Shown here: positions 54,001 to 62,689 of the stretch, piece after piece
Numbering within the stretch: position 1 is the stretch's first letter
Layout of the letters: each line of letters starts with the position of its first letter
Source: Anolis sagrei
Taxonomy: Eukaryota; Chordata; Lepidosauria; Squamata; Anolidae
Direction of reading: 5' to 3'
Length of the DNA: 64,000 nt
NCBI RefSeq assembly: GCF_037176765.1
Contig: NC_090034.1
Span: 94,476,500 to 94,540,499 of the forward strand
The notes under the pieces: model-generated
What the model saw: only the letters and a program-made list of their open reading frames with translations
The model's database searches: none
Told to the model about the DNA's origin: nothing
Made by a program: the position numbers and the translations under genes

Positions 54001-57000
54001 ATAAAAACGATAAAGAATTAGAAAGAAAAATTGGAAAAATTTTGTTTTACACAACAGTGGCAGCTCAAATAGTATATGCTTGATATTGGAAAACCCCAGT
54101 CACCTCCTTTAGAAGAATGGGAAAAATGTATTGTCGAAGGCTTTCATGGCCAGAATCACTGGGTTGTTGTAGGTTTTTTCGGGCTATGTGGCCATGTTCT
54201 AGAGGCATTCTCTCCTGACGTTTTGCCTGCATCTATGGCAAGCATCCTCAGAGCACTACCTCTGAGGATGCTTGCCATAGATGCAGGCGAAACGTCAGGA
54301 GAGAATGCCTCTAGAACATGGCCATATAGCCCGAAAAAACCTACAACACCACAATAGGAAAATGTATTACAGATATGCTGAAAGGACAAAATAACTGTAT
54401 TATTAAGAGGAGAACTATTACATAACTTTGTTAATGAATGGCAACCAATGATTCAACATATTAATGTAAAATTAAACTAAAAATGTATATAGAGGATCTT
54501 ATAAGATTGTAGACAAGGAAGAAGCAGATGTAAAGTACGAGTCTATTGTATTTTTATATGTATTATTTAGACTGTGACCCCTTAAAGGAAATATATTATC
54601 AGAGAAATGATTATGGAACATCAATAGATAGAAAGTATTGCACTGTATACAACAAACACTTGCAAATGTATGTCTACTTAAATAAAATTTTAAAAAAATA
54701 CTTTAAAAAACCATCATTGATTGTGGGCAAAGGCGCCTAATTCCATTTTACAGAAAGCATGTTGGGAGCACCCCAAATCTGTTCCAATTGATGGAAACAG
54801 TCTGAGCATTAATCACTCATTTTTCTGAGTGATCCTCAGATTCCACTGACTGTAGCTTATTAATTTATCTTCTGTTTTCTTCCCTCCCTACTTACTGCTT
54901 AGATTTGGCAATATGCTGTTGACACAAGGTCACGGCTTTGTGGAAAGTTGTGTAACGTTCAAAGGACAATTGGATCATATATTGGTTGGTAAAGGTTGCA
55001 AAAGGAGCCAGTGTAGCAATAAAGCTCTGAATGATGGACAAGGACTCTGAGATCAAAACCCTACTGGACATGGAAAGTTGGAAACCCACCAGGTGACCTT
55101 TGGCGATTTATGCTCTCTCTGCTTCTGAGGAAGGCCATGATAAATCCTCTTTGAACAAATCTTGCCAAGAGAACCTCATGGCAGATTTGCCTTAGGGGAA
55201 GCCATAAGTTGGAAGGCACATAAAAGCAGCAACAGTAGCAAGAGCAATGATTCTTGCAAGAAATAGCTGTGGCCTAGTCTTGTTACAATAGGAACTATTA
55301 ATGTAAAAAGATGACTTAGCCTGTGTTTCTTTAAAAAGCTTATCTAACTCTCAAGCATGCAACTTATGGTCCTCCAGATGATACTCGATGGCTACTCCCA
55401 TTGTCCCTCTCAATTTTTTTTGACATGTCAGGAGCAACCTGAGAAACTGCAAGTCACTTCTGGTGTGAGAGAATTGGCCATATGCAAGGACGTTGCCCAG
55501 GGGACGCTCGGATGATTTGATGTTTTTATCATCCTTGTGGGAGGCTTCTCTCATGTCATAGAATCATAGAATCAAAGAGTTGGAAGAGACCTCATGGGCC
55601 ATCCAGTCCAACCCCCTGCCAAAAAGCAGGAATATTGCATTCAAATCACCCCTGACAGGTGGCCATCCAGCCTCTGTTTAAAAGCTTCCAAAGAAGGAGT
55701 CTCCACCACACTCCGAGGCAGAGAGTTCCACTGCTGAATGGCTCTCACAGTCAGGAAGTTGTTCCTCATGTTCAGATGGAATCTCCTTTATTGTAGTTTG
55801 AAGCCATTGTTTCACGTCCTAGTCTCCAGGGAAGCAGAAAACAAGCTTGCTCCCTCCTCCCTGTGGCTTTCTTTCACATATTTATACATAGCTATCATAT
55901 CTCCTCTCAGCCTTCTCTTCTTCAGGCTAAACATGCCCAGCTCCTTAAGCCGCTCCTCATAGGGCTTGTTCTCCAGACCCTTGATCATGTCCCTGCATGA
56001 GGAGCTGGAGCTGACAGAGGGAGCTCATCTGCCTCTCCCCGGATTCGAATCTGTGACCTGTCAGTTTTCAGTCCTGCCGGCACAGGGGTTTAACCCACTG
56101 CGCCACTGGGTGCTCTGTCCCTCTCAATGGGCTATGCTAAATAAGAACAGATGGCAGCTGCAATCTAATGGCCCCTCTACACAGCACCTAAAATGCAGAA
56201 ATTACGAGTTAAAGAATGGGGGTGGCTACATGACACTAGCAGTAAATTTGCGCTGATTCACTGCCACAGACAAAAACATGTTTTTCTAAAATCCACTTAG
56301 ATCGCAATTCCGACTGGAAAATGTGCATATTTGCATCACTGTATATTCCTGCACTCGTGAAAAATACATTATTTCCTTCCCTCCTCCCTGTAGAAATAGC
56401 TGCAGCATACTTTTAAAAGCCTGAAACAGCTGATCAGTTGATTGGGCTGTGAAACAGACGCACAGCTGGTTTAAAGAAAGCACAAACAGAGAGCAATTAG
56501 AACTCTCTTAAACTCTTTATCTTAATCTTTATAATATTAGACAGAGCTTGAATTAATAATTGGGGAAATAGGGAGATCTGGTGGAACATATGAATCTGCT
56601 TATATTTATATTAAGATACTCATATGTGCACATATACAGTCCAGCGCATAATGGAGTGATTAAAAAAACTCTTCTGACAGATGTCCCCCATCTGCCCCCC
56701 ATCTTGTTCCAATACAGAAGAAGCCTGTGAGGATGGCAGGGGACCCAATCCCAGGACTGTTCTCAGGTCCGAGGAGTTTTTGTCTTCAATTTAAAACATG
56801 AGTCTTGGCACTATCTGGAAGCACCCTAAGAACAACTGGAAGCTTTGACATTTCTCACCCTTGGGGCAGTCTATTCTTTCCAGCTTTACTGTCATGTTCA
56901 GGAAACCCATGGGCAAGTCATGCTTTCTCAGAGGAAAGGAAAAACTTTCCCTAAACAAAACTTGGCAATCCTAAAACAGGGCCACTATACATAGGAGGCA

Positions 57001-58236
57001 TACAAATACAATATAAAATATTCTATTTATTTGTTATCTTTCCATAGGACCTCATCACACTAGAGCAGTGTTTCTCAACTTTCCTAATGCCGCGACCCCT
57101 TAGTACAGGTCCTCATGTTGTGGTGATCCCCATCATAAAATTATTTTCATTGCTACTTCTGCAAATGAAAAGAGTAGTTTTGCTACTCTTATTAATTGTA
57201 ATGCAAATATCTGATATGCTGGATATATTTTCATTCACTGGACCAAATTTGACACAAATACCCGATATGCCCAATTTTGAATACTGATGGAGTTGGAGGA
57301 GGTTGATGTTTTCATTTGGGAGTTGTAGTTGCTGGGATTTATAGTTCGCCGACAATCAAGGAGCATTCTGAACTCCACCAAGGATGGAATTAAACCAAAC
57401 TTGGCACGCAGACCTCCCATGACCAACATAAATTATTGGAAGGGTTTGGTGGACATTGACCTTGAGTTTGGGAGTTGTAGTTCATTGACATCCAGAGAGC
57501 ACCATGGACTCAAACATTGACCAAACTTGGCACTAATATTCCATATGCCCAAATATGAACACAGATGGAGTTTGGGGAAAATGGACCTTGCCCTCTGGGA
57601 TTTGTGATTGCTGGGATGTATAGTTCACCTAGAGTTAAAAAGCATCCTGGACCCCACCAACAATAGAATTGGGCCAAACTTCCCTCCTTCAGAATTCTGG
57701 GGTTTGTAGTTTAAGGAGGCTGTTAAAGACTCCTCCCTAAACTACAAATCCTAGAATTCTGCAGAAGGCAGCAACTGTATTTAAACTGTATTTAAACACA
57801 GAACCCCCATGACCAACAGAAAATACTGTGTTTTCTGTTGATCTTTGGCAACCCCTCTGACACCCACTCACGACCACCTCAGGGGTCCCGACCCCAGGTT
57901 GAGAAACCCTGCACTAGAGAATGAATCCACTTTAAATACAGTTGCTGCCTCCTGCAGAATTCGAGGATTTGTAGTTTAGGGAGGAGTCTTTAACAGCCTC
58001 CTTAAACTACAAACCCCAAAATTCTGAAGGAGGCAGAAACCGGATTTAAAGTGAATTCATTTTTTAGTGTGATGAAGTAGTAAGACTGATTATGAAATGT
58101 CTGTAGTAGGTTATGAATATCTGTCCTAGGACAACAGAAAGCATAGAGCTGTTCCATCAGCAATGCCATTCAGCTTCCTTTACTGACCTGGAGCTATGAA
58201 GGTGGCGAGAATACTCATCATCATCAGGTTCTCCAT
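41833..58236 (-). CDS. Gene C: two-LU-domain PLA2-inhibitor-gamma-like membrane protein
   Basis: Five minus-strand exons (58236-58188, 50753-50634, 49263-49117, 44616-44473, 42059-41833), all joined in phase 1, give 228 aa. Residues 1-17 are a short signal peptide (MENLMMMSILATFIAPG). LU domain 1 (about 20-100) has ten cysteines: ECEIC, SC, TC, RC, MC, LC, SCC, EC. LU domain 2 (about 112-190) has eight: VCPGC, EC, HC, KC, GC, EC, NC. An N-glycosylation site (NIS) precedes a hydrophobic tail (VFFSILAALLLV) at the C-terminus, so GPI or membrane anchoring is likely. Secreted PLI-gamma of snake and lizard serum lacks this tail. Exon lengths and splice phases parallel gene B, so the two are duplicates in opposite orientation. 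Ligand unknown. Confidence 0.87.
42185..42507 (-). mobile_element. L2-type tail plus tRNA-derived SINE (second family)
   Basis: (ttta)n and 'ccatatttatacactgcctttctcacc' (to about 42245), then a T run and the SINE 'gtcaggagcaacttgagaaactgcaagtcatttctgg...tttaacccattgtgccacc', as at 31088-31322. Lies in gene C intron 4. Confidence 0.7.
42560..43000 (-). mobile_element. L2 LINE 3' fragment
   Basis: Reverse copy with 'cctgaaggtcaggagagagg', 'ccaaggggccactactgagaagatcctgtctctcgtcccc' and 'gctggctcatagaggg', matching 14330-14580. Confidence 0.7.
43142..43264. mobile_element. Penelope-like terminal repeat, left part
   Basis: 'tgtcgaaagctttcacggccggaatcactgggttgttg' to 'ggcaagcatcctcagaggttgt'. 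The facing end is at 43959-43998 ('gaacatggccatacaacttgaaaaacctacaacaacc'). The two are separated by an L2 insertion. Confidence 0.7.
43265..43958 (+). mobile_element. L2 LINE 3' end, inserted in the Penelope-like repeat
   Basis: Encodes GLPLKTVRKLQLVQWVAARL and LCQHHWMP, then the 3' UTR with 'taagccgccctgagtcccc' and the terminal (aaat)n at 43930-43958. The 3' end is complete, which supports the SINE-tail comparison. Confidence 0.8.
43999..44472. other. Gene C intron 4 sequence, nothing recognised
   Basis: No repeat or coding signal that I can support between the element debris and exon 4. Confidence 0.35.
44473..44616 (-). CDS. Gene C exon 4 (first half of LU domain 2)
   Basis: Acceptor 'caaatctacatag' then TGACACCC; donor CACCCATG|GTAACT. 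Encodes NGLVCPGCLQWNRFEC, VHCTGEQNKCFTVSG. 144 nt, phase 1-1; same donor hexamer as gene B exon 4. Confidence 0.9.
44617..45030. other. Gene C intron 3 sequence, nothing recognised
   Basis: No classified repeat. The short plus-strand frame at 44649-44927 has no known domain. Confidence 0.35.
45039..45952. mobile_element. Non-autonomous hAT element with fold-back core, 914 bp
   Basis: TIRs CAGAGGCGGCCC and, in reverse, CAGGGGCGGCTC. The octamer GTTGTCAC at 45031-45038 is repeated at 45953-45960. Inside is a large inverted repeat: about 45255-45366 ('gtccagaggcgtgcctgaag...attgggaccaagagag') pairs with about 45449-45552 ('ctctcttggtcccaatggc...cagacacgcctctggac'). GC-rich, unlike its surroundings. 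No transposase frame. Confidence 0.85.
46027..46637 (+). repeat. Unclassified interspersed repeat, copy 2 (left part)
   Basis: Same order as 39193-39875: 'tactagctgtacccgcc', C/T-rich tract (46060-46230), 'ggaggattgctgatagttgcagtc', 'gagtgatggttacttattggcctgataggtgt'. Interrupted by BovB and continued at 48231-48337. Confidence 0.7.
46638..48230 (-). mobile_element. BovB (RTE) LINE, 1.6 kb, with 10-bp target duplication
   Basis: Minus strand, 5' to 3': ALRSIANNKATGDHRIPAKL, then the polymerase stretch FTDYSKTFDCVDHNKLW, LLRNLYKDQVAIVRT, and near the 3' end RRSNQSIL, YFGHIMQRKKSLEKTMMLGK and RWMDGI. It ends in an AAC-rich 3' terminus (ttgttgttgtt on plus). TGATAGGTGT at 46628-46637 is repeated at 48231-48240. 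The copy is 5' truncated and its frame is broken in several places, so it is older than the copy at 14951-15520. It lies in gene C intron 3. Confidence 0.9.
48231..48337 (+). repeat. Unclassified interspersed repeat, copy 2 (right part)
   Basis: Starts with the duplicated target and continues 'attgtgtccaaatttggtgtcaattcatccag...cattttatttatataaata', as at 39780-39875. Confidence 0.75.
48346..48476. mobile_element. Palindromic MITE ('ctgccatataaa' family)
   Basis: 'ctacactgccatataaaatccagattatctg' faces 'cagataatctggattttatatgg', with an extra internal copy of the arm. Confidence 0.7.
48480..49110. other. Gene C intron 3 sequence, no gene recognised
   Basis: A small direct duplication ('gaggtgcttcttttag') occurs at about 48807 and 48826. 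Otherwise nothing is supported. Confidence 0.35.
49117..49263 (-). CDS. Gene C exon 3 (second half of LU domain 1)
   Basis: Acceptor 'cttttctgatgcctacag' then GAGTTCC; donor CCCACTT|GTATGT. Encodes KGIMKMCMKSHLCDSKT, INMGQAGIA, QVSCCMENECKRF. 147 nt, phase 1-1, aligning residue by residue with gene B exon 3 at its cysteines and NMG. Confidence 0.9.
49498..49960. mobile_element. Possible MITE fragment with fold-back
   Basis: The left end 'ggtgcttccagacagcacc' resembles a TIR. Around 49683-49783 'aaaataaaataaaacttacctgg' faces 'aaggtaaattttattttattttt'. A C run lies at 49577-49591. A similar terminus in reverse ends at 56825. Family not identified. Confidence 0.4.
50083..50260. mobile_element. 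Palindromic MITE ('ggagttgtagttt' type)
   Basis: 'tttgacactttaactacc...ggaatctgtggagttgtagttt' faces 'aaactacaacttccaagatttc...gcagttaaagtggtgtcaa'. Confidence 0.65.
50634..50753 (-). CDS. Gene C exon 2 (first half of LU domain 1)
   Basis: Acceptor 'tctcttctgtttttag' then GGGCTTCC; donor GACTTAG|GTAAGT. Encodes SLECEICQAHASHSC, METC and DRCGTLLTEADL. 120 nt, phase 1-1. Confidence 0.9.
50840..51060. other. Gene C intron 1 sequence, nothing recognised
   Basis: AT-rich, without features. Confidence 0.35.
51060..51280 (+). mobile_element. Possible MIR/CORE-like SINE fragment
   Basis: 'gtgctatgggctttcaggttgagtctgagctatggtgatcc' resembles 27596-27690 ('gttgactcaaacttatggtgacccc'), and both are followed by 'gcaagatttattcag' and 'cattt/ccattgctttcc'. 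This suggests one SINE family. Weak identification. Confidence 0.35.
51353..52230 (-). other. Unclassified sequence with an open frame of unknown origin
   Basis: The minus-strand frame 52259-51804 (151 aa) is Ser/Gly/Glu/Gln-rich (GVVAQPQPGADDGFTDYSEG, QGNETGSDC) with a basic end (RRSKKVCGK). No domain is recognised. The adjoining AT-rich part looks like a dispersed repeat. It may be mobile-element derived; I cannot assign it. Confidence 0.25.
52285..52735 (+). mobile_element. L1 LINE ORF2 C-terminal fragment
   Basis: Encodes CGHMWWSCKKANKMW, SETFLVGITDR and MEEWMAKVAEIAVIEI, the end of L1 ORF2, with frame breaks. Confidence 0.65.
52946..53790 (-). mobile_element. LINE ORF2 3' part (Cys/His tail type)
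   Basis: Minus strand: NTKHKVAACKNILWKL, SYSTAEYACPVWHKSAHS, then GNPNWVVLHEGLPPG, WKSLNRLRSEVGRSK and CNCGAEQTTPHLYACPQCPA to FWSKT. A G run at 53459-53479 marks an internal low-complexity break. The 169-codon 3' frame is intact. Confidence 0.7.
53990..54127 (+). mobile_element. L1-like fragment, left part
   Basis: A-rich coding-like sequence ('cagctcaaatagtatatgcttgatattggaaaacccc') typical of L1 ORF2. It is interrupted by the Penelope-like pair and may continue to about 54735. Confidence 0.4.
54128..54352. mobile_element. Penelope-like inverted terminal-repeat pair
   Basis: An almost perfect palindrome: 'tattgtcgaaggctttcatggcc...catcctcagag' faces 'cctctgaggatgcttgccatagatg...ccgaaaaaacctacaac'. 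'aaaatgtatt' flanks it on both sides (54122 and 54359), a likely target duplication. Confidence 0.8.
54353..54890. other. L1-like A-rich sequence grading into unclassified spacer
   Basis: A-rich sequence to about 54735 consistent with the L1 3' portion; no supported features after that. Confidence 0.3.
54890..55417. other. Gene C intron 1 sequence, nothing recognised
   Basis: No repeat family or coding exon that I can support. Confidence 0.35.
55418..55556 (-). mobile_element. tRNA-derived SINE (second family), left part
   Basis: 'tgtcaggagcaacctgagaaactgcaagtcacttctggtgtgagagaattgg' to 'gaggcttctctcatgtc'. Interrupted by CR1 and resumed at 55987 ('atgtccctgcatgaggagctgg...tttaacccactgcgcc'). 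Confidence 0.8.
55557..55986 (-). mobile_element. CR1 3' end inserted in a SINE
   Basis: Begins 'atagaatcatagaatcaaagagttgg' and extends to 'ggcttgttctccagacccttgatc', matching 21616-22055. 'catgtc' flanks both sides. Confidence 0.88.
55987..56115 (-). mobile_element. tRNA-derived SINE (second family), right part
   Basis: Tail of the interrupted SINE, with the tRNA-like head in reverse ('ggattcgaatctgtgacctgtcag'). Confidence 0.75.
56170..56825. other. Unclassified sequence ending in a TIR-like terminus
   Basis: Ends 'ggcactatctggaagcacc', similar in reverse to the terminus at 49498. Possibly a degenerate non-autonomous transposon. Confidence 0.3.
57051..57065. mobile_element. MITE left end (host of the hAT insertion)
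   Basis: 'ctcatcacactagag' matches the left end of the MITE at 33487. The element resumes at 57912 and ends near 58080 ('tagtgtgatgaag'). Confidence 0.75.
57066..57911. mobile_element. hAT element, 846 bp, exact 8-bp duplication, inside a MITE
   Basis: TIRs CAGTGTTTCTCAAC and, in reverse, CAGGGTTTCTCAAC. CACTAGAG at 57058-57065 is repeated at 57912-57919. The body is shared with 26083-26803 and 62690-63390. It contains a further palindromic MITE copy at about 57683-57800. No transposase frame. Confidence 0.88.
57912..58080. mobile_element. MITE, main part
   Basis: 'ctgcctcctgcagaattcgaggatttgtagtttagg' faces 'ctacaaaccccaaaattctgaaggaggcag', then the right end 'tagtgtgatgaag'. It ends about 108 bp from gene C exon 1. 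Confidence 0.8.
58188..58236 (-). CDS. Gene C exon 1 (signal peptide)
   Basis: ATG at 58236 in strong context (A at -3, G at +4) begins MENLMMMSILATF; donor AGCTCCAG|GTCAGT gives phase 1. An in-frame ATG at 58251 (directly after a stop, weak context) would add five residues; 58236 is preferred. Confidence 0.78.
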
Positions 58237-58632
58237 GTTTTGAGGTGGCATCTAGTTCTGGGAGCTGAGCTGTACTGAAGCCACACTGTCCAGCAAAGTC
58301 TGCTTCTGTTTGAGGCAGTGTGGATGTTTGACAACATAAAACAAACCGTTCCTCAGAAGGGGTGGAACCTATTTTTTTAAAAAAATCTCCAATTCTCTCT
58401 TATGTTCAGAGCCTCAAATTTTTCTTCAGTGGTTATAGTTTTCCTAGTCCTCCACTCAATATGGACAGTGAACATAAATTTGAATTACTTCAGATATGCT
58501 GAAAATTCTAGTTAGCAATAAAACCTAGAAATGTTTTTGCATATATAGAAGTAAGGTCTAATACATTAAGATCCCTGTAACCACAGTGATCAATTCCCAG
58601 CTGGACCATAGTCAATTGAAACCACAGATTAG

Positions 58633-58776
58633 ACCAGGGGTTCTCAACCTATGTGTCCCCAGGTGTTTTGGCCTATAACTCCGAGAAATCCCAGCCAGTT
58701 TACCAGCTCTCAGGATTTCTGAGAGTTGAAAGCCAAAACATCTGGGGACTCACATGTTGAGAACCACTGGATTAGA
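58633..58776. mobile_element. Palindromic hAT-type MITE
   Basis: 'ccaggggttctcaacctatgtgtcccc' pairs with 'ggggactcacatgttgagaaccactgg'; the centre includes 'gccagtttaccagctctcagg'. Confidence 0.75.
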
Positions 58777-59019
58777 CCAAATACCATTGAATTCCTCCCT
58801 TTCATTCACAATATACTCTAGAGCAGTGGTTCCCAGATTGATAAGAATATGCTCATTTGAGGAAAGATTTTGCACAAAATGTTCACATGGAAGCAACAGT
58901 GTTATGCAGGATATGATGTTTCTACATAGAAATAGTATTTCCAGCTGTTTGCTTTTCCTATTTTATACAAAATTAATATCTGAATTACTTGCATAGAAAA
59001 CTATATTTTATGCACAGCA

Positions 59020-59650
59020 AACAAGAAGAAAGAATATTTCTTCACTGCCTGCCAGCTACCGGGCACAATTCAAAGTACTGGCTTTAGCCTATAAAGCCCT
59101 AAACAGTTCTGGCCCAGCTTACCTGTCTGAACTTATTTCTCCCTATGAACCATCTAGGAGCTTAAGATCGGGGGGAGGCCCTGTTCTCAGTCCCACCTTC
59201 TTCGCAGGTGCATCTGGCAAGGACAAGAGACAGGGCCTTCTCAGTGGTGGCCCCTCAGTGATGGCCCCTCAGCTGGTCTAATATCCTCCCTAGGGATATT
59301 AGACCAGCCAGCTCCCTCCCTCCTGACTTTCCAGAAAAAAGTAAAAATCTGGCTTTTCGAAAAAGCCTTTGGAAACGCAGTGCAATAGACAAACACGGAA
59401 CTATGTGATACTTAATTGTGGAACAGCTCAGACAAAGTTTTTGGACAACAAGATTAACAATGAAGGCATTGGTTTTATATGTTTTTAATGGTTTTATTGT
59501 ATGGATGTTACAAATTTGTTTTAAATGTTTTAATTGTATATTGTTATAGTATTGAATGGCTGCTGAGTTGTAAGCTGTCTTGAGTCACCTTCAGGTTCGA
59601 GAAAGGTGGGATAGAAATATTGTAAATAAATAAATAAACAAACAAATAAC
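59020..59650 (+). mobile_element. L2 LINE 3' end
   Basis: 'ggcacaattcaaagtactggctttagcctataaagccctaaac', 'ccctatgaaccatctaggagc', 'agggccttctcagtggtggcccc', then 3' UTR and (aaat)n at 59624-59648. It contains an internal 'ggatattagaccagc' duplication. Confidence 0.75.
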
Positions 59651-59654
59651 ATGG

Positions 59655-61575
59655 AGACTTGTCAGAGCAATTATGTGCCCCGTCAACTATTTTCTTCACT
59701 GCAACCTCCATCATGTAATGTCGGCCCATTTACAGAAACAATCAATCTTGTCACATGGCTGCCAGAGTCGTTATGCATCTTTGATGGGTGTGGGGAACCC
59801 GTTGTCCCATGCCTCGCATCACCCGGCTCCAGTAAAGGGCGATCCCATGGAGAGAAGCATCATGAGAAGCCTCCTGTGTTGGCAACATGAGAAGCCTCCT
59901 GTGTTGCCTTGGTGGCGGCATGCACCAGTTCCACCTTACTTCACCCACAGAGCCCCGCCAGTGTTGCTTCTTGGAAGGTGGGTGACCTGAGCCAAACTGG
60001 CATATGCCACTGATTTTAACCTTTTGCGATGAGGTAGAATGGCTATTCCATGCAACCAGGCTTTTAGACTTTTCTTCTTCCCCCTCAGTCCCTGAAATAT
60101 TGCACTGTCCATCCTTAAGAAGCCTTCTGTGAAACTCAAAGATTCATCAACATTATGATTTTGTACCAATCCTAACAGTAAACCTGAACTATGCTGGTAT
60201 TCATGGATCTTACTGTTCATTTGGGAATCTGTGCTTTAACTAATTATTTGTTGCTGATTTGAAAAGAGAGTCTATTCTTTTCCATATAAGCTGAAGAAAT
60301 GTGAGGCATCATAGGGTGGGAGAGGAGGTGGAGAGGGAAAGGAGGAGGGGGAATGGATTCCCATACTCTGCTGAAATACTTGTCCAATGATTGTTTCCAT
60401 TCTTTCCCCTCCCCTCTTTCTCACAGACAGACCCTCCTCCTTTCCCCTCTTTCTCTTGCCTGAAATCCTTTACTATATTGAGACAGAGAAACAGTCATTG
60501 GAAAAGAACGCCGGAAAAGCCCTTACTGTGCAAACTGTAGATTTTACTCATGGAAGCTGCGTTGGAAGCTGGTTGCAAGATCAGAATAGAAAGAAGGTCT
60601 TGGGGAGAGATGCTACTTGAAAGATGCCTACTGCTTTTGCTTCTTTTCTCTGAGAGCAAGCACTTTTTTCAAAACCTAAGTTTTTGATCTGTTTCTTTGT
60701 CTCCTTCTTCTGGCACTTGGCTTTTAAGGTGGCATTTTGATCATAAAGAAGGTCGAGGGAGTAAGGAAAAGGGATGTAGCTGGAGAACAGCTCGTCTTTC
60801 CATTCTGGACTGAGCCAAAAAGGTAACCATTTCATTACTTTCATCATCCAAAGAGAAATTACTCTGGTTTTGAAATGGGATGGCTATTCAAGAAGTCATA
60901 TTTTCATATAGAGTTTTGTGTGTGCATGAGTAACACAATTACAACTAGTTTCTTTACGAAGACCAACCAAAATGTCAGAAAAATTCAAGGAGTAAGCTTT
61001 TGCGTTCTCTGGAATTTTTTAATTGGGAAGAGTTGCATAAGATTGCATAAATCCCCATTTACATACATGTTATCTTTTTGAGTCAGTAATGTGTGACAAT
61101 GGCTTTAGTGTGCATTCAATTACAATGTTAAGAATGGAGATGGAGATGAAAGCCCATGTCAATATTGTTCTGATAATTTCAGGTTTCATTTTGCTGGGAC
61201 CAAGAAATGAGCAACTGTTTCTCTATATCTGTTCTCCACTTAACAATATCCCTATACTTTGTGTATTTCTCTGTATGATTACATCATCTGTGTATTACAC
61301 TTCCTTGTCAGAAGGTGGCAAGCTGTCTCCATAATAGATTTCGTAAATGAAGGAATCATTTTAAAGCCTATATCAGAGAGGTGCCATACAGTGCCTAATA
61401 ATGTCATATCAGCATCTGAAATGTAACCATATAATAAAGGTCTGTTGCACTTCTCCATCAAAACCTTAAAATATATCTCATCCTATCTCTTCCTCACTAT
61501 AATTTGCATTATACAGAGGAAAAATATTGGATAGTTTATTTCCTATTATAATATTTCACAGAACTTCTAAAAAGT
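59655..61575. other. Spacer of 1.9 kb, no gene supported
   Basis: Several short frames but no LU cysteine pattern or known domain. A signal-peptide-like stretch at about 61147-61200 lacks a good splice donor. Confidence 0.35.
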
Positions 61576-61577
61576 AG

Positions 61578-61671
61578 CATGTTTCTCAACCTGGGGGTCG
61601 GGATCCTTATGGGGGTCATGAGGGGGGTGTCAGAAGAGTTGCCAAAAGACCATCAGAAAACACATAATAAT
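61578..61671. mobile_element. hAT ('GTTTCTCAACC' family), left part
   Basis: 'catgtttctcaacctgggggtcgggatcc...gtgtcagaagagttgcc...catcagaaaacac'. Its body resumes after inserted LINE DNA at about 62733 ('tattttctgttagtcatggg') and ends near 63383. Confidence 0.65.
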
Positions 61672-62157
61672 ATTATAATAACTTTATTCTTGTACCCTGC
61701 CTCCATCTCTCTGAAGGGACTCGGGGCAGCTTACATACAACACAAAGTGCCTAAGACAATGCATAATATAAGTACTGTAACATCCCAAGAAGTGAGAGAT
61801 TCTGTGTATGGGGAGAACAAACAGTGGAAGATATTGAACATTTCTTAATTGACTGCCCAACATATGCTGAACTGCGATACAGATATTTACATCCAATATT
61901 ATCCAAGTGCAGATCCCCCAACAGAAATGATCTTCTGGCATTCCACTTGCAAGGACAAAAAAGATCCACCATAATCAGAGTAAGACTTTTTATTCTGAAA
62001 GCTATCAAGAAAGAGCACATTTCCTGAAAGAAGAACCAAGACAATAAGACTCTGACTGTAAATAGAAGGTCAGCTGCTGTCCTCTCCTTTTTGCTTTGTA
62101 TTTTATTCGTGTTGTATTTTGAAATGGTCATATGACTAGTCCAATAAATAAATAAAT
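61672..62157 (+). mobile_element. LINE ORF2 C-terminal fragment, unresolved clade
   Basis: 'cttgtaccctgcctccatctctctgaagggactcggggcagc' tail-like start, then a frame with EDIEHFLIDCPTYAELRYRY and RVRLFILKAIKKEH, the HxLxxCxxYxxLR motif seen after the polymerase in several LINE clades. Confidence 0.5.
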
Positions 62158-62629
62158 GGTTCTGGCCCAACTTACCTGTCTGAAAGCATCTTCCCTTATG
62201 AACCCTCCAGGACTTTAAGATCGTCTGGGAAGGCCCTGCTCTCAATCCCGCCTTCGTCACAATATGTATGGCGGGGATGAGAAACAGGGCCTTCTCAGTG
62301 GCAACCCCTTGACTATGAACGCCCTCCCTAGGGATATTAGATTGGTTCCTTCCCTCTTAACATTCTGAAAGAAAGCCAAAACTTGGCTTTTTGAGCAGGC
62401 ATTTACAGATGAAATATGACAGACATAGAGAAAAAGAAATGGAACGACTGGACGACGCTATTGGATAATGCTTTTAACTAGGAGATTCAAAGTGATACAA
62501 GTTTTTACTGATATTGTTTTACCTGGTTTTATATTTAAGTTAACTTTTAATTGTATTTTAAGTCTCTAATGTTGACTGTAAACCTCCCTGAGTCACCTGC
62601 AGGCTGGGAGGGGCGGTATATAAATATAG

Positions 62630-62668
<39 letters not shown>

Positions 62669-62670
62669 GT
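62158..62670 (+). mobile_element. L2 LINE 3' end with long (AAAT)n
   Basis: 'ggcccaacttacctgtctgaaagc...cccttatgaaccctccagg', 'ggccttctcagtgg', 3' UTR 'cctccctgagtcacctgcagg', then (aaat)n at 62628-62667. Confidence 0.75.
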
Positions 62671-62689
62671 GCTCTGCAGAGGTGGGTGA

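Noticed and set aside
49498-56825. One 7.3-kb transposon bounded by ggtgcttccaga-type ends
   Set aside because: The interval contains gene C exon 2 and many independent elements; the ends are better read as two separate fragments of one small family.
61147-61210. Signal-peptide-like exon (MKAHVNIVLIISGFILLG) for another LU gene
   Set aside because: No good GT donor in phase 1 and no LU exon follows on the plus strand.
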